DNA of 43,495 bases from NCBI RefSeq assembly GCF_937138205.1, contig NZ_CAKZOT010000118.1, forward strand, positions 1 to 43,495. The letters run 5' to 3'. The notes beneath the pieces are model-generated. The model worked only from the letters and a program-made list of their open reading frames with translations, did not search any database and was not told where the DNA came from. Position 1 is the stretch's first letter, and each line of letters opens with the position of its first letter. This DNA comes from an uncultured Rhodospira sp. (GTDB lineage: Bacteria > Pseudomonadota > Alphaproteobacteria > Rhodospirillales > Rhodospirillaceae). Made by a program: the position numbers and the translations under genes. Shown one piece after another: positions 8,266-15,657 of this stretch.

Positions 8266-8330
8266 CCCGCTCCCCCACCCGGCCACCCAACGATAGGATA
8301 CTTGTGTGGGTGGCCGGGTGGGGGAGCGGG
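8266..8330. repeat. 24-bp perfect inverted repeat between istA and istB
   Basis: Positions 8266-8289 and 8307-8330 are exact reverse complements (CCCGCTCCCCCACCCGG on the left arm), with a 17-base spacer. It falls in the short gap between the istA stop and the istB start, where IS21 elements normally have overlapping or closely spaced genes. It would form a very stable hairpin in the istAB transcript and could reduce istB expression. It is not similar in sequence to the double hairpin in istB. Confidence 0.8.
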
Positions 8331-8354
8331 GCGGTCAGGTCACAGCGAAGCTGA

Positions 8355-9869
8355 TCAGCCGCCATCGTTGGCCGCGCGCAGGGCATCGTAGCGGGCACAG
8401 TCCGCCCGCGGCGGCACCGCCAGGGTCAGGTGGGTGGGGATGGCGATGGGCGGCGCCGGCGATCCGTCCCGTCGTCGGTGCAGGATGTTCAGAACGACGT
8501 CGGGACGGCAGGTGTTCTGCGCCAGCGCCTCCCGGCAGGCCGCGTCCACGGCCTCGACACCATGCTCCGGGATGGCCGCCAGGATGCGGACGAACTGCCG
8601 ATCCGCCTCGTCGGACCGCCCCAGGCGGCGCTGAACCTGGGCCAGGCCGGCCGGCATCTGCCAGTCCCGGAACGGCGCGCCGTTCCTCAGCGCGCCCGGC
8701 TTGCGCGCCAGGATCGGGATGTAATGGACCGGATCGTAGGACACCTCGCCGCGCCCGAAGCGCCGCGCGTGGGCGCCGATCACCACACCGTCCTTCATGA
8801 TGACGATCCGATCGGCGTACACCCGAACCTGGACCGGGCCATTGGCCGCGTGAGCCGCCACGCTGTACTGGTTCCGCTCATGGCGAACCAGGCAGGTCCG
8901 CGAGGCGGTCGTCTCCACCTCCCGGTATCCGTCGAACGCTACCGGGGCCGCGCGCAACGCCGCCCGCTCGGCCTCGAAGACCTCCCAGACCGTCCGTTCC
9001 GGCTGCTCGGGATGCCGTGCCCCTTGCGCCCACGACCGGCAGGACTCCTCAAGCCAGCGATTCAGCTCCTCCAGGCTGGAGACCCGGGGCCGGGGCCGGA
9101 AGAACCGACCGCGCATCGTCCCCACCTGGTTCTCCACCTGACCCTTCTCCCACCCCGCCGCCGGCGTGCACGCCACGGGCTCGACCAGATAGTGCGAGCA
9201 CATCACCTCGAAGCGCCGGTTGAAGCGCCGCTCCTTGCCGGAGAGCACCACGTCCACCGCCGTCTTCATGTTGTCGTAAATGCCGCGTGCGCAGGCTCCG
9301 CCGAAGACTGCAAACGCCCGCACATGGGCATCCAGCACCATCTCCAGCGTCTGGCGCAGGTACACCCAGACGAACGGCATCCGGCTGTGGCACAGACGCA
9401 TGTGCGCCACCTGCACCTTCGTCGTCGTCCCGTTCAGGACGATCCACTCCTCCGACCAGTCGAACTGGGTGGCCTCGCCCGGCGCGAACGCCAGGGGAAC
9501 GAAAGCACCCGTCACCCCATCGCCCGCCCGGCGGCGTCCCTCCCGCCAGCGCGCCGCATACCGACGCACCGCGTCGTAGCTGCCGGCGTACCCCTGGACC
9601 ACCAGGGCCTCGTAAATCTGACGACGGTTCAACCGATCCCGGACCGGCCGCGTTTCGTTCTCCTCCAGATGTCCTTCGAGGACTGCGATGTACGGCCCAA
9701 GCTGGGGCAGCGGCTGGCGGGTCCGCTCGTAAACCGCCTCCGTCTGCCCTGATCGCAGGTACTTCCGCACCGTGTGATGCGACATCCGATGATCCCGGGC
9801 AATCGCCCGGATGCTCTTCCCGCCCGCATGTGCCCGCCGTATCCGCGCATTCGTCTCCACCCGCAGCAT
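8355..9869 (-). CDS. istA: IstA, IS21-family DDE transposase
   Basis: The 504-residue protein starts with a helix-turn-helix (ARIRRAHAGGKSIRAIA, then HHTVRKYLRSG). The retroviral-integrase-type catalytic core has the Asp of FDWSEEW, the Asp of GIYDNMKTA and the Glu of WEKGQVENQ. This is followed by the usual IS21 C-terminal region (NQYSVAAHAANGPVQVRVYADR). The frame is intact and of normal length. ATG 9869 (MLRVET) was preferred to a GTG at 9884 because family members start this way and GGAGAGG precedes it. It cleaves and joins the IS ends together with IstB; since istB is broken, this copy probably cannot move on its own. Confidence 0.93.
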   Translation of the reverse strand: MLRVETNARIRRAHAGGKSIRAIARDHRMSHHTVRKYLRSGQTEAVYERTRQPLPQLGPYIAVLEGHLEENETRPVRDRLNRRQIYEALVVQGYAGSYDAVRRYAARWREGRRRAGDGVTGAFVPLAFAPGEATQFDWSEEWIVLNGTTTKVQVAHMRLCHSRMPFVWVYLRQTLEMVLDAHVRAFAVFGGACARGIYDNMKTAVDVVLSGKERRFNRRFEVMCSHYLVEPVACTPAAGWEKGQVENQVGTMRGRFFRPRPRVSSLEELNRWLEESCRSWAQGARHPEQPERTVWEVFEAERAALRAAPVAFDGYREVETTASRTCLVRHERNQYSVAAHAANGPVQVRVYADRIVIMKDGVVIGAHARRFGRGEVSYDPVHYIPILARKPGALRNGAPFRDWQMPAGLAQVQRRLGRSDEADRQFVRILAAIPEHGVEAVDAACREALAQNTCRPDVVLNILHRRRDGSPAPPIAIPTHLTLAVPPRADCARYDALRAANDGG

Positions 9870-9984
9870 CCCTCTCCACTCCACCCCGGTCGCGACCTCA
9901 GGTGGAAGATAGGCAGAACGGGGTGGGGCACTTTTCGGCGCCGATCACCCCTCAAGGTGGGGCACTTTTGCACGCCGATGCACA

Positions 9985-10542
9985 GCCGGATTCTCGCCTT
10001 CTCGCCATCCTCTGGCCTTCGCGCAATCCAGGATCGCTTTGATCCGCCCGCGCACGCGAGAAGCGGTCTCGGTCTTCTCATTCCAAATGGGTGTCAGCAC
10101 CGACAGGACATGCTCTGTCGTCACTGCGTCAACGGGCAGATCGCCAATGACCGGATCAGCGTAGGTCTTCAAGGTTGCGCCCCATTGTGCCGCGTGTTTG
10201 TCGTTCTTCCATTCGGCCCGCTTCGCCTCGATGAATTGCCGCGCCGCCTCGCTGAACGTCACCACTTGCCGCTCGCTGGCGTTGGCCTTGCGCTTTTCTG
10301 TCCCAGGATCAATCCCTTTGGCGAGCAAGCGCCGGGCATCAATGGCTTTGTCGCGAGCCTCTGCCAGCGTGACCGCAGAGCCCCATCATGGTGCGCTTGC
10401 CTGCCAGTTGATACCGGAAGACCCAGTTCTTGGCGCCCGAAGGCAGCACCCGGAGATAAACCCCATCCCCGGCGGCATGGAGGCCAGGTTCCTTGATGGT
10501 CTGAACTTCTCTGGCCGTCAGACCGCGTGTTGTCTTCGGCAT
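9985..10542 (-). pseudogene. P4-type tyrosine integrase, frameshifted and truncated
   Basis: The N-terminal arm-binding (DUF4102-like) domain reads from ATG 10542: LTAREVQTIKEPG, then GVYLRVLPSGAKNWVFRYQ. Near 10380 the frame shifts. The next frame continues with SAVTLAEARDKAIDARRLLA and the SAM-like core-binding domain (TFSEAARQFIEAKRAEWKN, HVLSVLTPIWNEKT), ending at GENPA, where the IS21 end begins. The catalytic C-terminal half with the Arg-His-Arg-Tyr residues is absent from the window. The gene starts about 195 bp from the 3' end of tRNA-Ser, the usual place for such integrases. It marks a genomic island or prophage that has decayed. Confidence 0.88.
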
Positions 10543-10570
10543 CGCAGCGTCCCCATTGTGGGCGACCGGG

Positions 10571-10640
10571 CGATGGTATACGCGACCAAACCGCCCCCGC
10601 CCTGTCTACCACTGCGTATACCATTGCGCAGCGGTTTGGG
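10571..10640. promoter_or_regulatory. Interleaved inverted repeats between integrase and tRNA-Ser
   Basis: GATGGTATACGC at about 10572-10583 is matched in reverse by GCGTATACCATTGC at 10614-10627. CCAAACCGC at about 10586-10594 is matched by GCGGTTTGG at about 10630-10638. The pairs interleave rather than nest. This is where an integrase promoter, arm-type Int/Xis sites or the attachment-site arm would lie. No function can be assigned from sequence alone. Confidence 0.35.
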
Positions 10641-10665
10641 GCGATCAAGGGCGAACAGATACGAA

Positions 10666-10693
10666 AAATCCGGAGCCCGAAAGCCCCGGATTT
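10666..10693 (-). terminator. Rho-independent terminator of tRNA-Ser
   Basis: AAATCCGG (10666-10673) and CCGGATTT (10686-10693) form an 8-bp stem. On the minus strand the stem runs straight into a short T tract (ATTTTTCG). It lies about 45 bases after the tRNA 3' end, in the right orientation to end its transcript. Confidence 0.7.
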
Positions 10694-10736
10694 CCTTGAT
10701 TTTCTGGTCGTTCACGAACAGCGGTGAACAGGCATC

Positions 10737-10827
10737 TGGCGGAGGGAGAGGGATTCGAACCCTCGATACCCGGTTAGGGTATACACACTTTCCAGGCGTG
10801 CGCCTTCGACCGCTCGGCCATCCCTCC
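10737..10827 (-). tRNA. tRNA-Ser (anticodon GGA)
   Basis: Read on the minus strand, the 7-bp acceptor stem GGAGGGA/TCCCTCC encloses a D arm (TGGCCGAGCGG), an anticodon loop CTGGAAA giving anticodon GGA, a long variable arm (about 10768-10785) typical of class II serine tRNAs, and a T arm with GGTTCGAATCC. The discriminator is G and the CCA is encoded (plus-strand TGG at 10737-10739). The 3' end faces the broken integrase, so this gene was probably the attachment site of the lost element. No second copy of the tRNA 3' end was found in the window. Confidence 0.95.
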
Positions 10828-11017
10828 ACCGGCCCGGCGATGCCCCGCCGGGAGCGCCGGACCATATCGGACCGGCCGGCCGGATGCAACGCCCTTACCG
10901 CCTCCGGCAGCAGGTCTCAGGATGGCATGGCCCGGCCGCGCTTGACCATGCGCACCCTGTGTCGATCGTGTCCCCATGCCAGGGACACGAAGGCATCGCC
11001 AGCGGAACCCGCCGCCC

Positions 11018-11539
11018 TCAGGCGGTGCCGCCGTCGCCGCCGCTGTTGCCGCCGCCGGCCGGGGCGCCCTGTTGCGCCTGCTGAGCGGCTTGCACGCGCT
11101 GGCGGAACAGGGCCACGAAGTCGATGGGTTGCAGGACCACGGGCGGAAACCCGCCATCGCGCGTCAGGTCCGCCAGGATGTTGCGCGCGAACGGGAACAT
11201 GTGGCGCGGCGCCTCGACCAGCAGCAGCGGGTAGGTGTGGTCCTCGGGCGCGTTGACGGTCACCGCCGCGCCGTAGTCCAGTTCGGCGATGAAGGCGACC
11301 TTGTCGCCGACCTTGCCCTCGGCGCCCAGCTTCAGGCGCACCTCGTAAAGATTCCGCGACTCGTCGAGCTTGTGGGCCTGCACGTCGACGTTGACCGAAA
11401 TCTCCGGCGACGAGCGCATCTCGCCGAAAATGGCGGGCGCGTTCGGCGCCTCGAAGGAGACATCGCGGGCGTACTGGAAATTGATGAGCAGGGGCGGGCG
11501 TTCCTGGCCGCTGCCGGTTGGGGTGTCTTGTTCGGTCAT
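11018..11539 (-). CDS. secB: SecB protein-export chaperone
   Basis: A 173-residue SecB. LLINFQYARDVSFEAPNAP is the family N-terminal strand, followed by NVDVQAHKL..LYEVRLKLGAE, the conserved EAPRHMFPFARNILADLTRDGGFPP block and LQPIDFVALFRQR. It holds preproteins unfolded in the cytoplasm and delivers them to SecA. The start at 11539 (MTEQDT) is preferred over an upstream frame start at 11554 because GGAG lies about 9 bases before it. The C-terminal tail after residue 155 is Gln/Ala/Gly-rich and variable. An 8-bp stem (10967-10974 with 10982-10989), without a T run, lies downstream. Confidence 0.95.
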   Translation of the reverse strand: MTEQDTPTGSGQERPPLLINFQYARDVSFEAPNAPAIFGEMRSSPEISVNVDVQAHKLDESRNLYEVRLKLGAEGKVGDKVAFIAELDYGAAVTVNAPEDHTYPLLLVEAPRHMFPFARNILADLTRDGGFPPVVLQPIDFVALFRQRVQAAQQAQQGAPAGGGNSGGDGGTA

Positions 11540-11697
11540 CGGGGCTGTCTCCACTGCGACGGGTCAGGATGGGGAGGCGCGCCAGCGCCGGGGCCTCGGT
11601 TGGCGGTGGCGTAGCATGAAGCGATCACACCTGACAACCGAGCGGCTGGCGCCGCAGCCGCCCCTTCTCGCCGCCGGTGACCACGCCGCGACGGAAC

Positions 11698-12726
11698 CTA
11701 GTCAAGGGTCTTGACCGTTTCCCGGTAGTCACCAACGGCGTCCCAGATATCCCAGGCCGCGAAGAGCACGGGAATCGCCTTGGCCGCGCGGGCCGCGTTC
11801 GCGGCGGTGCGCCCATAGCCGGCGATGGCGGCCTTTTCCGACGCCACCCGCGCGGTCCTGGTGGTCACGATGTTCGAAGCCTTGCGTTGCGCGCTCTTTT
11901 TCAGGCCCTCCTGCGCAAGGCGCTGGGAATACTTGCGGATCTCGCCCTCGCAGGACTTGATGATCTGCCGCGACCGGGCCGTTCCCTGCAGGGCGTTTTG
12001 GAGCGTCCTGTCGGCGATCGCGCCGCCGATTTCGCTCGCGGTCGCCTTGCCGCCCTCCGTGGCGATGCCCGCCACCTGGGCGGTGGTCCCGGCTTCCCAG
12101 GTCTTGATCACCGAGTGCGTCACCGAGTGCGCAGTGCCGGCGACGGCGAACGCGGTGCCGCTGGCGCCCGCTTCAAGCCCGAGGATGGTCAGACTGGCCC
12201 CGGCCGTCCCGCCCCCGGCGGCGGCGGCGACGAAGCCGACCCCGGCGACGGCGCCAATGACGGCCACGCCGATTTGCGCCCCCAGTTTGACCTGGGCCAG
12301 CCGCTTGATCGCCTCGTTGGTCTGGCCGACCACCTCCATGTTGATGTTGGTGGCACTCCGGAAGGTGTCCTGAACCGCTGCGTAGGATGTTGCGCGCACC
12401 TTCTGCATTCGCGTCACATAGGCATGGGCGGCCGGGGGACCCTGGACATGCAGGGTATGCAGCCAGTGCATCAGAAAATCCTGATGCAGCTTATCGGTCA
12501 GGCGTTCGATCTCCGCCCGCGTGGCTGTCTTGACCGTGGCGAACCCGGGCGGCTCCTTCCAGAACATCACGGTATATACCGCGTTGAGGACGGAATCGTC
12601 CTTGTAGGTTTCCCAATGGAGATGGGTGGTCTGTTGCGTGGCGATCGCCAGGGCACAGGATCGGAAAAACCGGCTGATTGCAGGAAGATCATAACATACG
12701 ACCTGGACTCGTTTCGGGTTCGCCAT
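11698..12726 (-). CDS. Uncharacterised protein with a Gly/Ala-rich hydrophobic hairpin
   Basis: I do not recognise this 342-residue protein. The start at 12726 (MANPKR) is set by an excellent ribosome site (AAGGAGGG, 4 bases before the ATG). Residues 1-145 are soluble-looking and mixed, with TTHLHWETYK and a Trp/His-rich LMHWLHTLH. Residues 148-203 form a long hydrophobic stretch rich in Gly and Ala (IGVAVIGAVAGVGFVAAAAG), long enough for a two-helix membrane hairpin. Residues 205-315 are polar, helical and strongly basic. The C-terminus is amphipathic (KAIPVLFAAWDIWDAVGDY). There is no signal peptide. A colicin-like or polymorphic-toxin pore domain would look like this, but no immunity gene or secretion marker is adjacent. 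It stands alone between secB and a gene-poor stretch. Confidence 0.7.
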   Translation of the reverse strand: MANPKRVQVVCYDLPAISRFFRSCALAIATQQTTHLHWETYKDDSVLNAVYTVMFWKEPPGFATVKTATRAEIERLTDKLHQDFLMHWLHTLHVQGPPAAHAYVTRMQKVRATSYAAVQDTFRSATNINMEVVGQTNEAIKRLAQVKLGAQIGVAVIGAVAGVGFVAAAAGGGTAGASLTILGLEAGASGTAFAVAGTAHSVTHSVIKTWEAGTTAQVAGIATEGGKATASEIGGAIADRTLQNALQGTARSRQIIKSCEGEIRKYSQRLAQEGLKKSAQRKASNIVTTRTARVASEKAAIAGYGRTAANAARAAKAIPVLFAAWDIWDAVGDYRETVKTLD

Positions 12727-13139
12727 CGGACCCTCCTTCTCCGGCCTGACTGTTATTTGAAGGGCCATCGTCCGGACCGCGCCGCGTGCGCGCCAGCCAC
12801 GTCCCCGGCAAAAGCCCGGCCCGCGCGCCGAGCACACTGGCACCGCCCCTGCCCCCGCTCGCACGCGGCGGCAGGCTTCGTTGCGTGACGCGGCGTTTCC
12901 GCCGTGATGTTGGCGAGACCCGACATGCCCCGAACGCGCCCCAATCCCCGACCGATGGTACGCCAAAAGCCCCCGACCCGGAACCGGGAACCGCGCCGCT
13001 GCCCACCCTGATATGCCGGATATCATGTCTCGGCCGCCCCTTGGTCCCAGGACCGGTCGTCACGAGCGGGCGGCTCCCTCTGCGGGGCGCCGCCCCGATT
13101 GACGGGCCTCGGCCCGCGCCTTTCCCTTGCCTTCCCCGA

Positions 13140-13168
13140 CCGTCCTGATAAGGTCGCGCCGTCCGTCG
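13140..13168 (+). repeat. Copy 1 of 29-bp direct repeat flanking the DUF4160/DUF2442 pair
   Basis: An exact 29-bp match (core CCTGATAAGGTCGCGCC) to 14076-14104 in the same orientation, 936 bp apart. It lies in the 811-bp stretch 12727-13537, in which I see no intact gene. Confidence 0.8.
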
Positions 13169-13207
13169 AGCGCGCGGAACGGGCGACGCGGGGCCTGCGC
13201 CGCGTAC

Positions 13208-13421
13208 GTCGGGTGGCCCGGTATTGGGCCTGACGCCAAGGGCGCGCCACCGGGGCAGTTCGGCGCGGACGTGCGCGACGGCCAGTGGCTGGTGATGGAG
13301 GCCGACCCCGATCCGGTGTTCGCGCCCGTTTCGGTCCCCCCCGAATTCAGACACCAAGGCTGATCTGGTCCGCCTGGACATCGACCCGCCGCGGCTGTCC
13401 GGCGAGGGCGGGCACGCGTGA
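13208..13421 (+). pseudogene. Possible decayed coding remnant
   Basis: One frame reads GWPGIGPDAKGAPPGQFGAD, then DGQWLVMEADPDPVFAPVSV up to about 13355. A neighbouring frame then reads ADLVRLDIDPPRLSGEGG to a TGA at 13419-13421. The composition and shared character of the two parts suggest one gene broken by a frameshift in the C-rich run near 13340-13360. The family is not recognised. No start with a ribosome site was found, and chance open frames are common at this GC content. Confidence 0.25.
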
Positions 13422-13537
13422 GGGGCGTGAGATGGAGGGCCTTCTCGGTGCTGCCGCGACGGTCCCAAGCGGCCGGAGAACAGATCCTGGAGCGGCCGTT
13501 GCTGCCGGCCGCATGGCTGAATGCTATGGATGTGGGA

Positions 13538-13780
13538 ATGCCGACTGTATTGCGTGAGGGCGGGTACCGCTTCTTCTTCTACAGCGATGAAGGGCATCCG
13601 CGAGAGCCACCTCATGTTCACGTCGTGTCCGCTGAGAAGACCGCGAAATTCTGGCTGAACCCGGTTGAGTTGGCCACGAGCCGAAGAATGCACGCTGTAG
13701 AACTTGGGGCGCTTCATGCTATCGTAAGGCGGAACAACACAAGATTTCTGGAGCAGTGGTATGCGCACTTTGACCCTTGA
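13538..13780 (+). CDS. DUF4160 family protein
   Basis: An 80-residue protein with the family signature almost throughout: MPTVLREGGYRFFFYSDEGH, then EPPHVHV, AKFWLNPVELATSRRM and a C-terminal FLEQWYAHF. ATG 13538 fits the conserved family start; an open frame continues upstream but does not match. DUF4160 proteins are small and typically sit directly before a DUF2442 protein, as here (20-base overlap). Such pairs resemble toxin-antitoxin modules in size and coupling, but I know of no firm biochemical role. The pair lies between two 29-bp direct repeats, which suggests arrival as a unit. Confidence 0.85.
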   Translation: MPTVLREGGYRFFFYSDEGHPREPPHVHVVSAEKTAKFWLNPVELATSRRMHAVELGALHAIVRRNNTRFLEQWYAHFDP

Positions 13781-14030
13781 GACCGAACCACGGGCCGTCG
13801 ACGTCAGCGTCTCCGGGAGCGCGCTCCATGTCGTGCTGGAGGACGGCCGTGAGCTGTCCGTCCCTCTGGCTTGGTTTCCGCGCCTGCTTGAGGCAACACC
13901 GGCCGGCCGCGAGCGCTGGGAGTTGATTGGCGGCGGCGAAGGGATCCATTGGCCCGATGTGGACGAGGACATCTCCGTTGCCGGCCTGCTCGCCGGACAC
14001 CGCGACCGCACCCGCCGGCCCGCCGCCTGA
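13761..14030 (+). CDS. DUF2442 family protein
   Basis: An 89-residue protein matching DUF2442: LHVVLEDGRELSVPLAWFPR, LLEATPAGRERWELIGGGEG and IHWPDVDEDISVAGLLAG. The C-terminal tail (HRDRTRRPAA) is short and basic. Its ATG at 13761 lies inside the 3' end of the DUF4160 gene, so the two are co-translated. DUF2442 resembles a small antitoxin-like DNA- or protein-binding domain; pairing with DUF4160 is frequent. Function is not established. Confidence 0.88.
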   Translation: MRTLTLETEPRAVDVSVSGSALHVVLEDGRELSVPLAWFPRLLEATPAGRERWELIGGGEGIHWPDVDEDISVAGLLAGHRDRTRRPAA

Positions 14031-14075
14031 CCCGCCAAGACTCCCCGACTCGGACTTATCCCTTGCGATCCGGAG

Positions 14076-14104
14076 CCGTCCTGATAAGGTCGCGCCGTCC
14101 GTCG
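14076..14104 (+). repeat. Copy 2 of 29-bp direct repeat, upstream of icd
   Basis: Identical to 13140-13168. It lies 229 bp before the icd start codon. TCCTGATAAGG may be part of a promoter or 5' leader that was duplicated when the DUF4160/DUF2442 module arrived. Otherwise 14031-14332 contains no gene. Confidence 0.8.
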
Positions 14105-14332
14105 CCGGGTCGGCGTCGCGCCTGTGCGCGCCCCGAACCGGCACACCGCCCGGACCCCGTCCATGGCCCTGGGGGCGCACCCCCACGGACACGCGCCGTT
14201 CCGCAGCCGGGAGTGACTCCCGCCGCTGCCGGCGCCCTTCGGTTCAATCCGTGAGCGGCCCGACCGCGCGACCGGCCTGTGTGTCGGCGGTGCCAGCATC
14301 GGCTCGGGCCGGCCAGCCAAGGGGACCCCACC

Positions 14333-15547
14333 ATGACGAAGATCAAGGTCAAGAACCCGATCGTCGAACTCGACGGCGACGAGATGACGCGCATCATCTG
14401 GGCCTTCATCAAGGACAAGCTGATCCGGCCCTACCTGGATGTCGACCTGCTGTATTACGACCTCTCGATCCAGAAGCGCGACGAGACCGACGACCAGATC
14501 ACCGTCGACGCCGCCCACGCCATCCAGACGCACCGCGTCGGCGTCAAGTGCGCCACCATCACCCCGGACGAGGCGCGGGTCGAGGAGTTCGGCCTGAAGA
14601 AGATGTGGCGCTCGCCCAACGGCACCATCCGCAACATCCTGGGCGGCACCGTCTTTCGCGAGCCGATCATCTGCGACAACGTGCCGCGCTATGTGCCGAC
14701 CTGGACCCAGCCCATCGTCATCGGCCGTCACGCCTTCGGCGACCAGTACCGGGCGACCGACTTCCTGGTGCCGGGCAAGGGCAAGCTGACCGTCACCTTC
14801 ACCCCCGACGACGGCGGCGCCCCGATCACGCATGAGGTGTTCGACTTCCCCGGGTCCGGCATCGCCATGACCATGTACAACCTGGACGAGTCGATTCGCG
14901 GCTTCGCCCGGGCCTGCATGAACTACGGCCTGACGCGCGGCTATCCGGTCTACATGTCGACCAAGAACACGATCCTGAAAGCCTACGACGGCCGCTTCAA
15001 GGACCTGTTCCAGGAGGTGTTCGACACCGAGTTCAAGGACAAGTTCGACGCCGCCGGCCTGACCTACGAACACCGCCTGATCGACGACATGGTCGCCTGC
15101 GCCATGAAGTGGGAGGGCGGCTATGTCTGGGCCTGCAAGAACTACGACGGCGACGTGCAGTCCGACACCGTGGCCCAGGGCTTCGGCTCGCTGGGGCTGA
15201 TGACCTCGGTGCTGATGACCCCGGACGGCGACGTGGTCGAGGCCGAGGCCGCCCACGGCACCGTCACCCGCCACTTCCGCCAGCATCAGAAGGGGCAGGA
15301 GACCTCGACCAACCCGATCGCGTCCATCTTCGCCTGGACCCGGGGCCTGAAGTTCAGGGGCGAGTTCGACGGCACGCCGGAGGTGGTGCGCTTCGCCGAA
15401 ACGCTGGAACGCGTGTGCATCGAAACCGTCGAGGCCGGCCAGATGACCAAGGACCTCGCCCTGCTGATCGGCAAGGACCAGCCGTTCCTGACCACCACCC
15501 AGTTCCTGGATGCCCTGGACGCGGGGCTGAAGAAGGCGATGGGGTGA
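14333..15547 (+). CDS. icd: NADP-dependent isocitrate dehydrogenase
   Basis: A 404-residue enzyme of the homodimeric, eukaryote-like NADP-IDH type found in alphaproteobacteria. It oxidatively decarboxylates isocitrate to 2-oxoglutarate in the TCA cycle. Visible motifs are [51 protein letters not shown] (substrate-binding Ser and Arg residues), [20 protein letters not shown] with the metal-binding Asp residues, and [19 protein letters not shown] for NADP binding. ATG 14333 gives the family-typical [17 protein letters not shown] start and is preceded by AAGGGG. Length and motifs are complete. It is a single gene followed by a strong terminator. Confidence 0.97.
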   Translation: MTKIKVKNPIVELDGDEMTRIIWAFIKDKLIRPYLDVDLLYYDLSIQKRDETDDQITVDAAHAIQTHRVGVKCATITPDEARVEEFGLKKMWRSPNGTIRNILGGTVFREPIICDNVPRYVPTWTQPIVIGRHAFGDQYRATDFLVPGKGKLTVTFTPDDGGAPITHEVFDFPGSGIAMTMYNLDESIRGFARACMNYGLTRGYPVYMSTKNTILKAYDGRFKDLFQEVFDTEFKDKFDAAGLTYEHRLIDDMVACAMKWEGGYVWACKNYDGDVQSDTVAQGFGSLGLMTSVLMTPDGDVVEAEAAHGTVTRHFRQHQKGQETSTNPIASIFAWTRGLKFRGEFDGTPEVVRFAETLERVCIETVEAGQMTKDLALLIGKDQPFLTTTQFLDALDAGLKKAMG

Positions 15548-15598
15548 GGGGGATGCCGCCGCATCGTCTTGCCGGGGATGATCCCGGCGCGTAGATCT

Positions 15599-15633
15599 AA
15601 GGGGTCCGTCGGGTGCATCCGGCGGACCCTTTT
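15599..15633 (+). terminator. Rho-independent terminator of icd
   Basis: AAGGGGTCCGTCGG (15599-15612) pairs with CCGGCGGACCCTTTT (15619-15633) around a short loop and ends in a T run. It separates icd from the ATPase gene 25 bases further on. The reverse complement also begins with an A run, so it could act in both directions. Confidence 0.85.
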
Positions 15634-15657
15634 GCGTTCGGCCCCGGGATCGCCCCC

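Larger units (their letters stand above)
7196..9984 (-). mobile_element. IS21-family insertion sequence (2.8 kb, enlarged by internal insertions)
   Basis: The terminal inverted repeats are visible: TGTCAATCGGCGTCC at 7196 on the plus strand pairs with TGTGCATCGGCGTGC read on the minus strand from 9984, with 22 of 26 positions matching. A second inner copy lies at each end (ATCGGCTTGCAAAA at 7225; the minus-strand counterpart near 9945), the multiple terminal repeats typical of IS21. It carries istA and istB on the minus strand. At 2789 bp it is longer than usual, partly because of a 137-bp insertion in istB and a long palindrome between the genes. No convincing target duplication is seen: the flanks read GGACAAT on the left and GCCGGAT on the right. 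One flank is an integrase and the other is an unrelated remnant, so an adjacent deletion probably followed insertion. Confidence 0.88.

Noticed and set aside
12689-15286. An 865-codon open frame on the minus strand across the gene-poor region and icd
   Set aside because: It overlaps icd, DUF4160 and DUF2442 antisense and has no recognisable domain.
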